From Prochlorococcus sp. AG-363-J23 (lineage in GTDB: Bacteria > Cyanobacteriota > Cyanobacteriia > PCC-6307 > Cyanobiaceae), in contig QCFN01000003.1 in NCBI GenBank assembly GCA_003280245.1, positions 29,139-93,138 on the forward strand: DNA of 64,000 nucleotides, in the 5' to 3' direction. Below, piece by piece: positions 43,537 to 56,520 of this stretch; the stretch's first letter is position 1; every line of letters starts with the position of its first letter. A program made the translations under genes and the position numbers. The notes beneath the pieces are model-generated. The model ran no database searches, was not told the DNA's origin, and was given only the letters and a program-made list of their open reading frames with translations.

Positions 43537-44339
43537 TGAGAATGCTGGTAGGATCTATTAAAAGTTTAATTTTATTATTGGTTTTTTTCTGGATTTTTTT
43601 GTTTGGGATTCCTTTTTATTGTTTGGCTGTTGACCCTCCTAAAGTTTCTTTTGAGAAGGCCCTTAAAGAAAGTAAAGTCGGGGATTTATCGTCAGCTTTG
43701 TCTCTTTGGAATCAATTTTTGGAATCTTATCCAAATAATTCTCCTGCGTGGAGTAATCGTGGCAACGTGAGGTTGGCGCTTGGTGATATCAACGGTGCAA
43801 TTGCGGATCAAACGAAATCTATCGAATTAACCCCTTTAGAAATAGATCCTTATCTTAATAGAGCAATTGCAAAAGAGGCTTTGCATAGTTTTGAGGATGC
43901 TGAAACTGACTATTTGTTGGTCCTTCAGCGTGATTCGCATAATCCCTTTGCGTTATTTAATCTCGCTAACTTGAAAGCAGCTCAAGGGGATTGGTTTATT
44001 GCAGCGAGGCTGTACAAACAAGCTTCTATGTTTAAGCCTGGTTTTGTAATGGCACTTTCTAGTAAGGCTTTATCTGATTATCAAATAGGTGAGTTGGTTA
44101 TTGTTGAGAAGGAATTACGAGATTTGATTCGTAAATATCCAATGGTTGCTGATTCACGCGCGGCTCTGACTGCACTCTTGTGGAGGAAGGGGTGCTATGG
44201 AGAGGCTGAGAGTAATTGGGCATCAGTTTTGGGCTTAGATCCAAGGTACAAAGATCACGATTGGTTGAGAAATGTTCGACGTTGGCCACCTAAGCCATCG
44301 AGTGATCTTATGGCTTTCTTAAATCTCGAAAAGCCATGA
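43536..44339 (+). CDS. TPR repeat protein, putative secreted
   Basis: Hydrophobic N-terminus then TPR units 'WSNRGNVRLALGDINGAIADQTKSIELTPLEIDPYLNRAIAK'. Confidence 0.85.
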   Translation: MRMLVGSIKSLILLLVFFWIFLFGIPFYCLAVDPPKVSFEKALKESKVGDLSSALSLWNQFLESYPNNSPAWSNRGNVRLALGDINGAIADQTKSIELTPLEIDPYLNRAIAKEALHSFEDAETDYLLVLQRDSHNPFALFNLANLKAAQGDWFIAARLYKQASMFKPGFVMALSSKALSDYQIGELVIVEKELRDLIRKYPMVADSRAALTALLWRKGCYGEAESNWASVLGLDPRYKDHDWLRNVRRWPPKPSSDLMAFLNLEKP

Positions 44340-45523
44340 CTGTTTTAAGTGAATGGCAGAAAGATTTTGAATTAGTTTTGCCAGACCTTCTAGAACTACG
44401 TAAGCATTTGCATGCGCATCCTGAGTTAAGTGGATGCGAGCATCAAACATCAGCTCTTGTTGCTGCAGATTTACGTTCTCACGGATGGAGAGTTAGGGAG
44501 GGTGTAGGACGAACGGGAGTCATTGCAGAGCTTGGTCCTGTTGAAGGTCCTTTTGTTGGTTTACGAGTTGATATGGATGCTTTACCAATTCATGAGCGAA
44601 CAGATTTACCTTATAAGTCAAAAGTCGATGGTGTGATGCATGCCTGTGGTCATGATTTTCATACCTGCATTGGTCTAGGAGTGGCTAGGTTATTAATTAA
44701 GGAACAACCTTTGAATTCTGGAGTTCGTTTACTTTTTCAACCGGCAGAAGAGTTAGCTGAAGGCGCAAGATTGATGAGAGAAGATGGGGCAACAGAGGGT
44801 TTAGAAGCATTGTTTGGTGTTCATGTTTTCCCTTCATTGCCAGTTGGTTCTATTGGAATTAAGACAGGCAGTCTTACTGCAGCGGCAGGTGAACTGGAAA
44901 TCGAAGTCATTGGGGAAGGTGGCCATGGAGCGCGACCTCATCAATCAGTAGATGCAATATGGATAGCTTCAAGGGTCGTAACTGGTTTGCAAGAGGCTAT
45001 TAGTCGTCGGTTGGATGCATTACAACCTGTAGTAGTTAGTTTCGGACGCATCGAAGGTGGAAATGCATTTAATGTGATCGCTGATCGGGTACATCTTTTA
45101 GGAACAGTTCGATGCTTGGATTCGAAGTTGCATTCCAGGTTGCCTGGTTGGATCAATGAGACTGTTCAGGCCATTTGCCAAAGCTTTGGAGCAGAGGCAA
45201 AGATTAAGTATCGCAGCATTGCTCCGCCTGTTTATAACGATCCAGATTTGACTCGTTTGGTAGAGCGCTGCGCGACAGCACAGTTAGGTTCTTCAAAGAT
45301 CGTCAGACTTGAGAAGCCTTCTTTAGGAGCAGAGGATTTTGCGGAGCTTCTACAAGGAGTGAGGGGGACTATGTTTCGATTGGGAGTCGCTGGGGAAGAT
45401 GGTTGTGCTCCTCTTCATAGTGGCAAATTTTGTCCTGATGAGGCTTGCATGGGTATTGGTATAAAAGTAATTACATCTTCGATCCTTGCTTGGATTATGG
45501 AGCGATCGGTATGTCAGGAATAG
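44336..45523 (+). CDS. M20 family amidohydrolase/peptidase
   Basis: 'LRKHLHAHPELSGCEHQTS', 'GLRVDMDALPIHERTDLPYKSKVDGVMHACGHDFHTCIGLGVA'. Confidence 0.93.
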   Translation: MTVLSEWQKDFELVLPDLLELRKHLHAHPELSGCEHQTSALVAADLRSHGWRVREGVGRTGVIAELGPVEGPFVGLRVDMDALPIHERTDLPYKSKVDGVMHACGHDFHTCIGLGVARLLIKEQPLNSGVRLLFQPAEELAEGARLMREDGATEGLEALFGVHVFPSLPVGSIGIKTGSLTAAAGELEIEVIGEGGHGARPHQSVDAIWIASRVVTGLQEAISRRLDALQPVVVSFGRIEGGNAFNVIADRVHLLGTVRCLDSKLHSRLPGWINETVQAICQSFGAEAKIKYRSIAPPVYNDPDLTRLVERCATAQLGSSKIVRLEKPSLGAEDFAELLQGVRGTMFRLGVAGEDGCAPLHSGKFCPDEACMGIGIKVITSSILAWIMERSVCQE

Positions 45524-45527
45524 AAAT

Positions 45528-45746
45528 GTGAAAAATTTTCGATATCCATTGCTTTCTCTTGGTGCTCCGTTTTTGGTCCTTTTGGCTTTAGTTGGCTTGC
45601 TTCAGCGTCAGGGCAGTGATCAATTGCAGGTTTTACCGCCATTGATAGTAGGAGTTGGATTGATTGTGACGAGTAAGTTTTCTCGCCGTAATCGTAGGAA
45701 TCAGCTTTTGAAGGCATTACGAATAAATGAATTTGATGAATCCTGA
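45528..45746 (+). CDS. small hypothetical membrane protein
   Basis: GTG-initiated ORF with two hydrophobic segments. Confidence 0.5.
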   Translation: MKNFRYPLLSLGAPFLVLLALVGLLQRQGSDQLQVLPPLIVGVGLIVTSKFSRRNRRNQLLKALRINEFDES

Positions 45747-45835
45747 AAATTTTTTTTAGAGTTAGGTTTTTGTGAATTCAACAGTCTTTGTAATGAGTTA
45801 AGTGTTCTTGGAAGATATTTAGCTAAGTTTCTATT

Positions 45836-47348
<1,513 letters not shown>

Positions 47349-47413
47349 AGATGGATAAACTTGATCACTAAATCTATTTTTGCTTAGGCTCTTAAATCCA
47401 TAAATAATACAAA

Positions 47414-47460
47414 GAAGTTAATTGCTTTCTCTAAAATAAACTGAGAAGGCAATTAACTTC
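47414..47460. terminator. long inverted repeat between convergent thiC and tkt; putative bidirectional terminator
   Basis: GAAGTTAATTGCTTTCTC-(11 nt)-GAGAAGGCAATTAACTTC, 18 bp stem with one G:U. Confidence 0.75.
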
Positions 47461-47469
47461 ATTAAACGC

Positions 47470-49479
47470 TCAGTTTAAGAGTGCCTTTGATTTCGCTAAA
47501 ACATTTTCGACTGTAAACCCAAATTTGTTTAAGCAAGTTCCTCCTGGAGCTGAAGCGCCAAAACGATTCATTGTGACACTGTCACCATCTAGGCCAATGT
47601 ATTTGTGCCAGCCGAAAGACTCAGCTGCTTCAACTACCAATCTTTTTCGAACTTCTGAGGGAAGTACGGATTCTTTGTAAGAATCACTTTGCTCTTCAAA
47701 TAGTTCAACGCAAGGCATTGAAACAACTCTGATTTTATGACCATCTGTGGTGAGCGATTTGGCCGCTTGAACACATAAATCAAGCTCACTTCCTGTGCCA
47801 ATCAAGATGAGATCAGGAGTCGTATCACAGTCTTCAAGAATGTATCCACCAAGGGCCACTTTTTCAATTGATGAGTTGGCTTGGTTTGCCATCCCTTGAC
47901 GGCTTAAGCAAAGTGAGCTTGGTCGTTTTCGATTTTGGATCGCGACTTTATATGCACCACTTGTTTCGTTACCATCTCCAGGCCGGAATACAAGCATGTT
48001 TGGCATTGCGCGGAGAGATGGGATCGTCTCAATAGGTTGGTGTGTTGGTCCATCTTCTCCAACTCCGATTGAGTCATGGGTAAGAACGTAAATAACTCCT
48101 AATTCGCTAACTGCGGAAAGTCTCATCGAGCCACGCATATAATCTGCAAATACAAGGAAGGTTCCTCCATATGGAATAAGACCACTGTTGTGGTAAGCAA
48201 TTCCATTTAGAATGGCAGCCATGGCATGTTCTCTTACTCCAAAATGCAAGTAGCGTTTTTCAGGAGTATTTGCCTGGAAAGAACCAGTTTCCCCTTTAAT
48301 GTCTGTGTAATTTGAGTGTGTTAAGTCAGCTGAGCCACCAATGAGCTCGGGTAGGTTAGGACCTAAAGAACCTAAACATATTTGGGAATGCTTTCTTGTT
48401 GCCAGTCCCTTGTCTTCTGGGGAATAAGTGGGCAAGTCTTTGTCCCATCCTTGAGGAAGTTCCCCACGAAGCATTCTTTCAAATTCTTTGGCTTCGTTGG
48501 GGTATTTGCTTTTGTAGCTGCTTAGTTTTTGGTTCCAGTCTTTTTCAAGTTCTTCTCCACGATGTATAGCTTTTCTGTATTGATCGTAAGCCTCTTTGGG
48601 TATTTCAAAGGCGCCGTAATTCCAATTTAGTTCTTTACGGGTGAGCTCAGTTTCTTCTTCTCCAAGTGGAGCACCATGCACACCTGCTGTATCACTTTTA
48701 TTGGGTGATCCAAAACCAATTGTAGTGGTTACTTTGATTATGGATGGTTTATCTGTTACAGCTTTGGCTTTTTCAATTGCTTCTTCAATTGCATTTATAT
48801 CTGTATCTCCATTAGGAACATGTTGAACATGCCACCCATAAGCTTCATAGCGTTTTAGAACATCTTCTGTAAAAGAAACATCTGTGCTTCCATCAATAGT
48901 GATTCTGTTGTCATCATAAAGTGCAATTAATTTGCCAAGTTTCAGATGTCCTGCAAGAGAGCATGCTTCAGAAGAAATGCCTTCCTGATTGCAGCCATCA
49001 CCCATTACTACATATGTGTAGTGGTCAACTAATTTGGTATCACTTTTGTTGAATTTGGCCGCCAAATGTGCTTCTGCAATTGCCAGGCCTACTGCATTTG
49101 AGATGCCAGCACCAAGAGGTCCAGTTGTCACTTCAACTCCAGGGGTTTCAAATGTTTCAGGATGACCAGGAGCTCTGGATCCCCATTGTCGGAATTGCTT
49201 TATATCTTCTATCGTTACTGAGTCATACCCACTTAAATGAAGCAAGGCATATAAAAGCATGCATCCATGGCCTGCTGAAAGTACAAATCGGTCACGGTTA
49301 AACCATTGTGGATTTTTGGGGTTATGTCTAAGAAATTTATCCCAAAGGGTATATCCCATGGGAGCACAGCCCATTGGAAGGCCTGGATGCCCACTATTGG
49401 ATTTATTGATCGCATCGACGGCCAGCATTCGAATGCTGTTGATGCAAAGCGTGTCGAGGGAGGCAGTCGCAGCGACCAT
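47470..49479 (-). CDS. tkt: transketolase
   Basis: '[40 protein letters not shown]', '[32 protein letters not shown]'. Start at [12 protein letters not shown] (49479) preferred over 49566. Confidence 0.97.
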   Translation of the reverse strand: MVAATASLDTLCINSIRMLAVDAINKSNSGHPGLPMGCAPMGYTLWDKFLRHNPKNPQWFNRDRFVLSAGHGCMLLYALLHLSGYDSVTIEDIKQFRQWGSRAPGHPETFETPGVEVTTGPLGAGISNAVGLAIAEAHLAAKFNKSDTKLVDHYTYVVMGDGCNQEGISSEACSLAGHLKLGKLIALYDDNRITIDGSTDVSFTEDVLKRYEAYGWHVQHVPNGDTDINAIEEAIEKAKAVTDKPSIIKVTTTIGFGSPNKSDTAGVHGAPLGEEETELTRKELNWNYGAFEIPKEAYDQYRKAIHRGEELEKDWNQKLSSYKSKYPNEAKEFERMLRGELPQGWDKDLPTYSPEDKGLATRKHSQICLGSLGPNLPELIGGSADLTHSNYTDIKGETGSFQANTPEKRYLHFGVREHAMAAILNGIAYHNSGLIPYGGTFLVFADYMRGSMRLSAVSELGVIYVLTHDSIGVGEDGPTHQPIETIPSLRAMPNMLVFRPGDGNETSGAYKVAIQNRKRPSSLCLSRQGMANQANSSIEKVALGGYILEDCDTTPDLILIGTGSELDLCVQAAKSLTTDGHKIRVVSMPCVELFEEQSDSYKESVLPSEVRKRLVVEAAESFGWHKYIGLDGDSVTMNRFGASAPGGTCLNKFGFTVENVLAKSKALLN

Positions 49480-49534
49480 GTTCTTAAAAGGGAATGAGGA
49501 ATTCGTAAGGATTAGTTGATCTAAGAAGAGGCCT

Positions 49535-50782
49535 TTAGGCCATCTTTTTAAAGGCAAGGCAGACATTGTGACCGCCGAAACCGAAGGAGTTGGAAAGTAC
49601 AGCTCCTAAGTCTTTTTCTCTTGCTGTGTTTGGTACATAGTCCAAGTCACATGCTGGATCAGGATTTGCGTAGTTGATTGTGGGAGGGATGACGCCATGT
49701 TTTAGGGCAAGAACACTGGCTACTGCTTCAATGCCGCCAGACCCTCCTAGGAGATGGCCGGTCATTGATTTTGTTGAGCTCACATGTATTTGATGGGCTC
49801 TTTCTCCAAAGACAGTTTTGATAGCAGCAGTTTCATTGCTGTCGTTTGCTGGGGTGCTGGTCCCATGAGCGTTGATGTAATCCACGCTAGAGACATCTAG
49901 ATGGGCATCATCCAATGCAAGGCGGATAGCTTGTGCTCCGCCTACACCGCCTGGTGTTGGGGAAGTTATGTGATGGGCATCACAAGTAGTTCCATAACCA
50001 ACTATTTCAGCATGGATAGTTGCGTTACGTGCTGTTGCATGCTCCAGAGTTTCTAGAACAAGCACACCTGATCCTTCACCAATAACAAAGCCATCACGCT
50101 CAGCGTCAAATGGTCTACTAGCACTAGTGGGATCATCGTTACGAAATGAAAGAGCTTTCGCACTGGCGAAACCAGCTACACCTAAAGGTGTAATGCTTGC
50201 TTCGGCTCCTCCACAAACCATTGCATCCGCCTTCCCAAGTTGAAGAATTCGGAATGCATCGCCAATTGCGTTAGATCCCGCTGCACAGGCTGTTGAGACT
50301 GCTGAGCTTGGCCCTTTAGCCCCTAAGGCAATAGCCGCGAGGCCAGTTGCCATATTTGGAATCATCATCGGCACAGTAAAAGGGCTTACACGGCCAGGAC
50401 CTTTGTTCGCTAATACATGTGACTGGCTTTCCATTGTTAACAATCCTCCTACACCTGAGCCGATGATTACTCCGATGCGATGAGCATTGACTTCATCAAT
50501 GGTTAGACCTGCATTAGTAATTGCTTGTTTTGCTGCAACAACTCCAAACTTTGAAAATCGATCCCATCTTTTCGATTCTTTAGGTTCGAGGAAGTCAGTT
50601 GGGTCAAAGTTCTTGACCTCAGCAGCAAATCTACAGGCATGGGATGAAGCATCGAAGAGAGTAATTTCTGCAACGCCGTTGCAACCCCTTTTCAATCCAT
50701 CCCAGTAATCCTGGACGTTGTTGCCAATAGGAGTAATCGCGCCAAGGCCTGTAACCACAACGCGATGGAGACCCTCCATCAT
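49535..50782 (-). CDS. fabF: 3-oxoacyl-[ACP] synthase II
   Basis: '[26 protein letters not shown]', '[15 protein letters not shown]', '[14 protein letters not shown]'. Confidence 0.97.
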   Translation of the reverse strand: MMEGLHRVVVTGLGAITPIGNNVQDYWDGLKRGCNGVAEITLFDASSHACRFAAEVKNFDPTDFLEPKESKRWDRFSKFGVVAAKQAITNAGLTIDEVNAHRIGVIIGSGVGGLLTMESQSHVLANKGPGRVSPFTVPMMIPNMATGLAAIALGAKGPSSAVSTACAAGSNAIGDAFRILQLGKADAMVCGGAEASITPLGVAGFASAKALSFRNDDPTSASRPFDAERDGFVIGEGSGVLVLETLEHATARNATIHAEIVGYGTTCDAHHITSPTPGGVGGAQAIRLALDDAHLDVSSVDYINAHGTSTPANDSNETAAIKTVFGERAHQIHVSSTKSMTGHLLGGSGGIEAVASVLALKHGVIPPTINYANPDPACDLDYVPNTAREKDLGAVLSNSFGFGGHNVCLAFKKMA

Positions 50783-50790
50783 TGCGATCC

Positions 50791-51033
50791 TCAGGACTGT
50801 TTGTCTTCGATGTACTTGACGGCATCCCCGACAGTGGCAATGCCTTCAGCAGCCTCGTCAGGAATTTCTATGTCAAAGGCTTCTTCAAGAGCCATCACCA
50901 ATTCGACTGTGTCAAGTGAATCAGCCCCAAGGTCATTTTGGAAGTTTGATTCAGGCTTGACTTCTTCTGCAGAAACACTGAGTTGTTCTGCAACGATCGA
51001 ACGAACTTTTTCTAAAGTTGCTTCCTGTGACAT
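50791..51033 (-). CDS. acpP: acyl carrier protein
   Basis: '[52 protein letters not shown]'. Confidence 0.98.
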   Translation of the reverse strand: MSQEATLEKVRSIVAEQLSVSAEEVKPESNFQNDLGADSLDTVELVMALEEAFDIEIPDEAAEGIATVGDAVKYIEDKQS

Positions 51034-51071
51034 ATCGATGAAAGTTCAGGGAACCGCATCCTACGAGTTAG

Positions 51072-51419
<348 letters not shown>

Positions 51420-51452
51420 TTTTGTGTTGAGGTTCACATTCGTGGACTGAAC

Positions 51453-51494
51453 CACATAAGCTCGGCACGGCAAGTGCCGAGCCTTTCTTATGTG
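51453..51494 (+). terminator. psaC 3' hairpin, overlapping glmS start
   Basis: GCTCGGCAC-GGCAA-GTGCCGAGC (51460-51482), with an outer complementary pair CACATAAG (51453-51460)/CTTATGTG (51487-51494). Confidence 0.8.
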
Positions 51495-53394
51495 CGGAAT
51501 TGTTGCAGTCATTGGCTCTAGGGAAGCAGCCCCTCTTTTGCTTGAAGGTCTTAGGCAATTAGAGTATCGCGGCTATGACTCTGCTGGCCTTGCAACAGTT
51601 TCATGTGCTTCCAAGCAGGGTGATTCATTAATTATTTGCAAAAAAGCTAAGGGAAAGCTTAAAAATCTTGCATTGAAAGTTGCCCAAGAAAGTGCTCCTG
51701 GCCATTTAGGGATTGGTCATACCAGATGGGCTACTCATGGAAAACCAGACGAGCAAAATGCTCATCCTCATAGAGATTCAACTGGCAAATTAGCGGTAGT
51801 TCAGAATGGAATTATTGAGAACCATCGCTCTTTGAGAGAAAGCTTGGAAGCAGATGGAGTCGTTTTTTCTTCTGATACTGATACTGAAGTTATTCCCCAT
51901 TTAATTGCTCGTGAATTAGATGATTTAAAAGCAAAAGGAAGAGTACCTGATGATTCTCTTCTTTTAGAAGCTGTTCAAAAGGTTTCAGGTTTGTTACGTG
52001 GTACTTTTGCGATAGCAGTTGTGTGGGCTGAGACCCCTGGGGCTTTGGTTGTTGCTCGATGGCAAGCCCCATTAATTATCGGGTTCGGAGAAGGTGAGTT
52101 TTTTTGTGCTAGCGATACTCCTGCACTTGCAGGTATTACTAGGACCATTCTTCCTATGGAGGATGGTGAAGTTGCTTTATTAACTCCCCTAGGAATCGAA
52201 ATTTATAATAACTACGGTGAGAGATTGCATCGGAATCCTCTTCTTTTAAATGGTGTTGATCATGTCGCTGATAAAAGAAATTTCCGTCACTTTATGTTGA
52301 AAGAAATTCATGAGCAGCCCGAAACAGTAGATCTATGGTTGAGAAGATATTTGCCACATGGTTTACCTATTGAAGCGCCAGTTGCTTTGCCTTTTGATGA
52401 TTCTTTTTATGAGGGTATTGAGCGAATACAGATTCTTGCTTGTGGGACTAGTCGACATTCAGCCATGGTTGGAGCCTATTTGTTAGAGCAATTTGCAGGG
52501 ATTCCAACATCAGTTTTTTATGCCAGTGAGTTTCGTTATGCGGCGCCTCCTTTAGAGCCCAACACCCTAACGATTGGTGTCACTCAGTCGGGGGAAACAG
52601 CAGATACCCTTGCAGCTATTTCAATGGAGGTAAAAAGAAGGGAAGCGGTTGACGATCAATCTTTTGCTCCACGATTGTTGGGTTTAACTAATAGGTCTGA
52701 AAGTTCACTAGCACGGCAGGTAGAAAATATTCTTGATATTGGAGCAGGAATTGAAATAGGTGTTGCGGCTACAAAGACATTCTTGGGTCAATTAATGTCC
52801 TTTTATGGGTTGGCTATTGCTTTTTCTACGCGAAGAAAAAGTCGATCTTCAGATGAGATTGAACACCTTATTAATCAGTTAAGGATGGTGCCAAATCAAT
52901 TGAGGGAACTTATCAATCACCATGATCAACTTGCTGAAGCTCTGGCCCATCGTTTCGCTGATACTCAGGATGTAATTTTTTTAGGAAGGGGCATTAATTA
53001 TCCAATTGCTTTGGAGGGTGCATTGAAGTTAAAGGAAATCAGTTATATACATGCCGAGGGCTATCCTGCTGGTGAAATGAAGCATGGACCTATTGCACTT
53101 TTAGATACACGCGTTCCTGTGATTTCAATTGCAACTCCTGGGATTGTATTTGAGAAAGTTTTAAGTAATGCTCAAGAAGCAAAGGCACGAGATGCTCAAT
53201 TAATTGGAGTAGCACCGGAAGGCCCAGATACGGATATGTTTGATGCTTTGCTTCCTATACCTAATGTTAGTGAATTAGTGAGTCCATTGCTTTCAATCGT
53301 TCCCATGCAATTGCTTAGCTATCATATAGCTGCACATCGTGGGCTTGATGTAGATCAACCTAGAAACTTGGCTAAAAGTGTTACAGTCGAGTAG
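51490..53394 (+). CDS. glmS: glutamine-fructose-6-phosphate aminotransferase (isomerising)
   Basis: 'MCGIVAVIGSREAAPLLLEGLRQLEYRGYDSAGLA', SIS domains, C-terminal 'NLAKSVTVE'. Confidence 0.98.
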   Translation: MCGIVAVIGSREAAPLLLEGLRQLEYRGYDSAGLATVSCASKQGDSLIICKKAKGKLKNLALKVAQESAPGHLGIGHTRWATHGKPDEQNAHPHRDSTGKLAVVQNGIIENHRSLRESLEADGVVFSSDTDTEVIPHLIARELDDLKAKGRVPDDSLLLEAVQKVSGLLRGTFAIAVVWAETPGALVVARWQAPLIIGFGEGEFFCASDTPALAGITRTILPMEDGEVALLTPLGIEIYNNYGERLHRNPLLLNGVDHVADKRNFRHFMLKEIHEQPETVDLWLRRYLPHGLPIEAPVALPFDDSFYEGIERIQILACGTSRHSAMVGAYLLEQFAGIPTSVFYASEFRYAAPPLEPNTLTIGVTQSGETADTLAAISMEVKRREAVDDQSFAPRLLGLTNRSESSLARQVENILDIGAGIEIGVAATKTFLGQLMSFYGLAIAFSTRRKSRSSDEIEHLINQLRMVPNQLRELINHHDQLAEALAHRFADTQDVIFLGRGINYPIALEGALKLKEISYIHAEGYPAGEMKHGPIALLDTRVPVISIATPGIVFEKVLSNAQEAKARDAQLIGVAPEGPDTDMFDALLPIPNVSELVSPLLSIVPMQLLSYHIAAHRGLDVDQPRNLAKSVTVE

Positions 53395-53396
53395 CT

Positions 53397-54857
53397 TCAT
53401 TCTTGACCTTTATTGATAATTTTGTTTCTAAAATAATTATCTTCAAAACGTATTATATCGTCTTCTCCAAGATACCCACCACTTTGAACTTCGATTAACT
53501 CCATTGGCATTTTCCCAGGGTTACTTAGTCTATGTTTACATCCAAGAGGGATGTAAGTACTTTGATTTTCTCCTAACAAGATTTTTTCTCCGTTTTTCTC
53601 TACTAATGCTGTGCCTTTGACAACTATCCAATGCTCAGCTCGGTGGTGATGAAGCTGTAATGAAAGACTTTCTCCAGGCTTAACTTCAATTCTTTTTACT
53701 TGCCATCGGCTTCCTTCTACAATACCTGTGTAATGACCCCAAGGCCTATAAATTTTGCGATGTGCTTTGCCTTCAGGATGACCGAAAGATTCAAGTTTTC
53801 CCACTATATTTTTAACTTTTTGAGCATGATTGCGCTCAGCAATTAGAACTGCATCATCTGTTTCAACTACAATTAGATCTTTAATTCCAAGTCCAACTAC
53901 TATACGATGCTCGCTTCTTAAATAGCAGTTTTGAGTTTCTTCGGCAATGGTTTTCCCAAGCAAAACATTGCCATTTATGTCTTGAGGTGTGTTTTCCCAG
54001 AGTGCATTCCAGCTACCTATGTCACTCCAGCCTGCATTCAGTGGCAATACTGTTCCTAGTGATGTCTTTTCCATTACTGCTACGTCAATTGCAATATTAG
54101 GGCACTTGGAAAAGGATTCTTTTTCTACGCGTAAGAAATCAAGATCTTGACAATCTTTTTCTAGAGATCTTCGGCAGTAATTTATAATTTCAGGTTCAAA
54201 TCTTTCTATCTCATTAAGGATCGTACTTGCTTTAAAAAGGAATATTCCACTATTCCAGCTATAGCGATCATCAGCTATAAACTTTAGAGCATTTGATTTA
54301 TTTGGCTTTTCAATAAATCTATCAATTGTAACAGCTGTGAGTTTAGTCCTTTCAAGTTTTCCTTTGGCTTCGATATATCCATAGCCTGTTTCGGGAGCAG
54401 TTGGGATTATTCCAAAAGTGACTAATTTCCCTTTTTCAGCTTCGAGACGACCGGCTTCGACAGCTGATCGAAAATTAACCTCATCTTTAATTATATGGTC
54501 TGCTGAAAGTATTAGAAGTAGAGGATCTTGACCATTTTCAGTTGCCTTTAGAGCTGCCAAAGTAATAGCTGGTGCTGTATTTCTTCCGATTGGCTCAAGA
54601 AGAATTGAGTGGGGCTGGATATTGATTTGTCGCATTTGCTCTGCGACAATAAATCTATGATCTTCATGGCAAACTAATAAAGGTGGAATAAGATTATTAA
54701 TACCTTTAAGACGTTTTTGGGTTTTTTGAAGCAGCGTATTTTTATCTGTTCCTTCTAGCGCCCAATATTGTTTTGGATAACTTGCCCGAGATAGTGGCCA
54801 TAGGCGAGTGCCTGTTCCCCCGCATAAGATCACTGGTAGTAGAGGTTTAGGTTTCAC
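53397..54857 (-). CDS. manC: mannose-1-phosphate guanylyltransferase / mannose-6-phosphate isomerase
   Basis: 'PVILCGGTGTRLWPLSRASYPKQYW', cupin 'RPWGHYTGIVEGSRWQVKRIEVKPGESLSLQLHHHRAEHWIVVKGTA'. Confidence 0.95.
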   Translation of the reverse strand: MKPKPLLPVILCGGTGTRLWPLSRASYPKQYWALEGTDKNTLLQKTQKRLKGINNLIPPLLVCHEDHRFIVAEQMRQINIQPHSILLEPIGRNTAPAITLAALKATENGQDPLLLILSADHIIKDEVNFRSAVEAGRLEAEKGKLVTFGIIPTAPETGYGYIEAKGKLERTKLTAVTIDRFIEKPNKSNALKFIADDRYSWNSGIFLFKASTILNEIERFEPEIINYCRRSLEKDCQDLDFLRVEKESFSKCPNIAIDVAVMEKTSLGTVLPLNAGWSDIGSWNALWENTPQDINGNVLLGKTIAEETQNCYLRSEHRIVVGLGIKDLIVVETDDAVLIAERNHAQKVKNIVGKLESFGHPEGKAHRKIYRPWGHYTGIVEGSRWQVKRIEVKPGESLSLQLHHHRAEHWIVVKGTALVEKNGEKILLGENQSTYIPLGCKHRLSNPGKMPMELIEVQSGGYLGEDDIIRFEDNYFRNKIINKGQE

Positions 54858-54908
54858 AGGTGATTCATGCGTTTGAGAAAATCGTTTAAGGACTCCTGGC
54901 TAAATTAC

Positions 54909-55454
54909 TTACAGTTCCAAAAGCCCTGGTGGTGGAGTGAGCAATAACCAACCTTCTTCTAGTTTTACTTCTGGAACGATTTCTGACACAAATGGAATAA
55001 GAACTTTTTTCCCATTAATAAGTTTAATTTCTAAAAGATCATTGCCTGCTTTCTGGAGGTTTTTGACATGTCCTATGGGAGCCCCCTTTGGATCGAGTCT
55101 CGCTTCAAGATTTACTAGGTCTAGAAGATGAAATTCATTTTTAGCAAGTTGGGGACGATCAGATGCACGGACCAAGAGCTTTTTACCGACTAGCTCTTCT
55201 GCTTGGCTTCGGTTTGCTATGCCTTTGAAACGAGCCACAAAAAGATTTTTTCCTGGAAGTTGTCTTCCATGAATCAGTTCAACAGCTTTTGGGATTTCTT
55301 GACCTTCTTGTATCCACCGTTCTCCTGGCTGAGTAAAGCGTTGAGGAAATTCACTTAATGGATTAATTCGTATATCCCCATTTAGGCCCTGCATTCCAAC
55401 GATTTTGCCTACATCCAACCATCTTTCAGAGTTGTTTTCATTCGATAGTTTCAT
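54909..55454 (-). CDS. rimM: 16S rRNA processing protein RimM
   Basis: '[29 protein letters not shown]', PRC-barrel '[27 protein letters not shown]'. Confidence 0.95.
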   Translation of the reverse strand: MKLSNENNSERWLDVGKIVGMQGLNGDIRINPLSEFPQRFTQPGERWIQEGQEIPKAVELIHGRQLPGKNLFVARFKGIANRSQAEELVGKKLLVRASDRPQLAKNEFHLLDLVNLEARLDPKGAPIGHVKNLQKAGNDLLEIKLINGKKVLIPFVSEIVPEVKLEEGWLLLTPPPGLLEL

Positions 55455-55488
55455 AGTTAGCGATAATGAGTTTTGATATGGAAGTGAG

Positions 55489-55683
55489 ATGGTTTCAATG
55501 ACTTCTTCCCCAGTTCCAATTTTGCCTGGTTCGACAGTGATAGTGAATGATCCCTCATCTATCTACAATGGTTACAGGGGTTTTGTTCAAAGGATTAGTG
55601 GTGATAAGGCTGCTGTTTTGTTTGAAGGTGGCAATTGGGATAAGTTGATTACTTTGCCTCTTAAAGATCTTGAATTGGCTTAG
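55489..55683 (+). CDS. ndhS: NAD(P)H dehydrogenase-like complex subunit NdhS
   Basis: '[52 protein letters not shown]', SH3-like NdhS family. Confidence 0.85.
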   Translation: MVSMTSSPVPILPGSTVIVNDPSSIYNGYRGFVQRISGDKAAVLFEGGNWDKLITLPLKDLELA

Positions 55684-55693
55684 GGAAGTTTAC

Positions 55694-56458
55694 TCATCCT
55701 AAGGAAGCATGATTTTGACTTATTTTTTTAAGAGCATTTTGGGCGGCATTTTGTTCAGCATCTTTGATTGATCTTCCCCAACCTTCACCGCATTTTTTTC
55801 CATCTATTCGAACTTTAGAGAAAAAACGTTTCGTGTCTCCGTGATGTTTTGTTCGCTCCTTATTTTCATAAAGAGGTATGTTAAGTTTTTTGGCTTGACT
55901 CCATTCTTGAAGAGCAGATTTGAAGTTTCTTAAATGAGGGTCAGCAAGCACAAATTTACTGGTTTCTTCCCAATAAGGTGATAGCCAGTCATGAATTGGT
56001 TCGAGATTGTCGAAGTATTTATAGATTCCCCCAATTAGTGCTTCAGTTGCTTCGGTCTCAAGAGTTGATTGTGCAAAATCGTCACTTGCGGCATGTTTAC
56101 CTACGATCAGAATGTCTCTTATGCCTAGCTTTTTTCCAAGCTCTGCAAGCCAACGATCACTTACAAGTTGAGATCTTAATGCAGACCTTCGTCCAACACT
56201 TAGAGAAGGAAATTGTCTATCAATATATTCTGATGCAACTAGCCTTAGAACGGCATCTCCTAGAAATTCAAGGCGTTCATGATTAATTGTCAATCTGGCT
56301 GAAGTGTGTGTTAATGCTTCATCTATAAATTCAATATTTCTTGTTAAATGATCATTCTTAGCTGGGTACTTGGAATCATCAAAACCTAAATGTGTTAAGA
56401 AATCTCTTAATTGACTGACTCTATTATTTGAGATTTTTCGACTAGAAATAGTTTGCAT
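55694..56458 (-). CDS. rnc: ribonuclease III
   Basis: 'EALTHTSARLTINHERLEFLGDAVLRLVASEYI', 'ETEATEALIGGIYKY', C-terminal dsRBD. Confidence 0.94.
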   Translation of the reverse strand: MQTISSRKISNNRVSQLRDFLTHLGFDDSKYPAKNDHLTRNIEFIDEALTHTSARLTINHERLEFLGDAVLRLVASEYIDRQFPSLSVGRRSALRSQLVSDRWLAELGKKLGIRDILIVGKHAASDDFAQSTLETEATEALIGGIYKYFDNLEPIHDWLSPYWEETSKFVLADPHLRNFKSALQEWSQAKKLNIPLYENKERTKHHGDTKRFFSKVRIDGKKCGEGWGRSIKDAEQNAAQNALKKISQNHASLG

Positions 56459-56520
56459 TTAGCGTTTATAAATAGAATAATGTGTGGTGACACCTGCAGT
56501 TTGTCTGGGCTTCAATTGTG

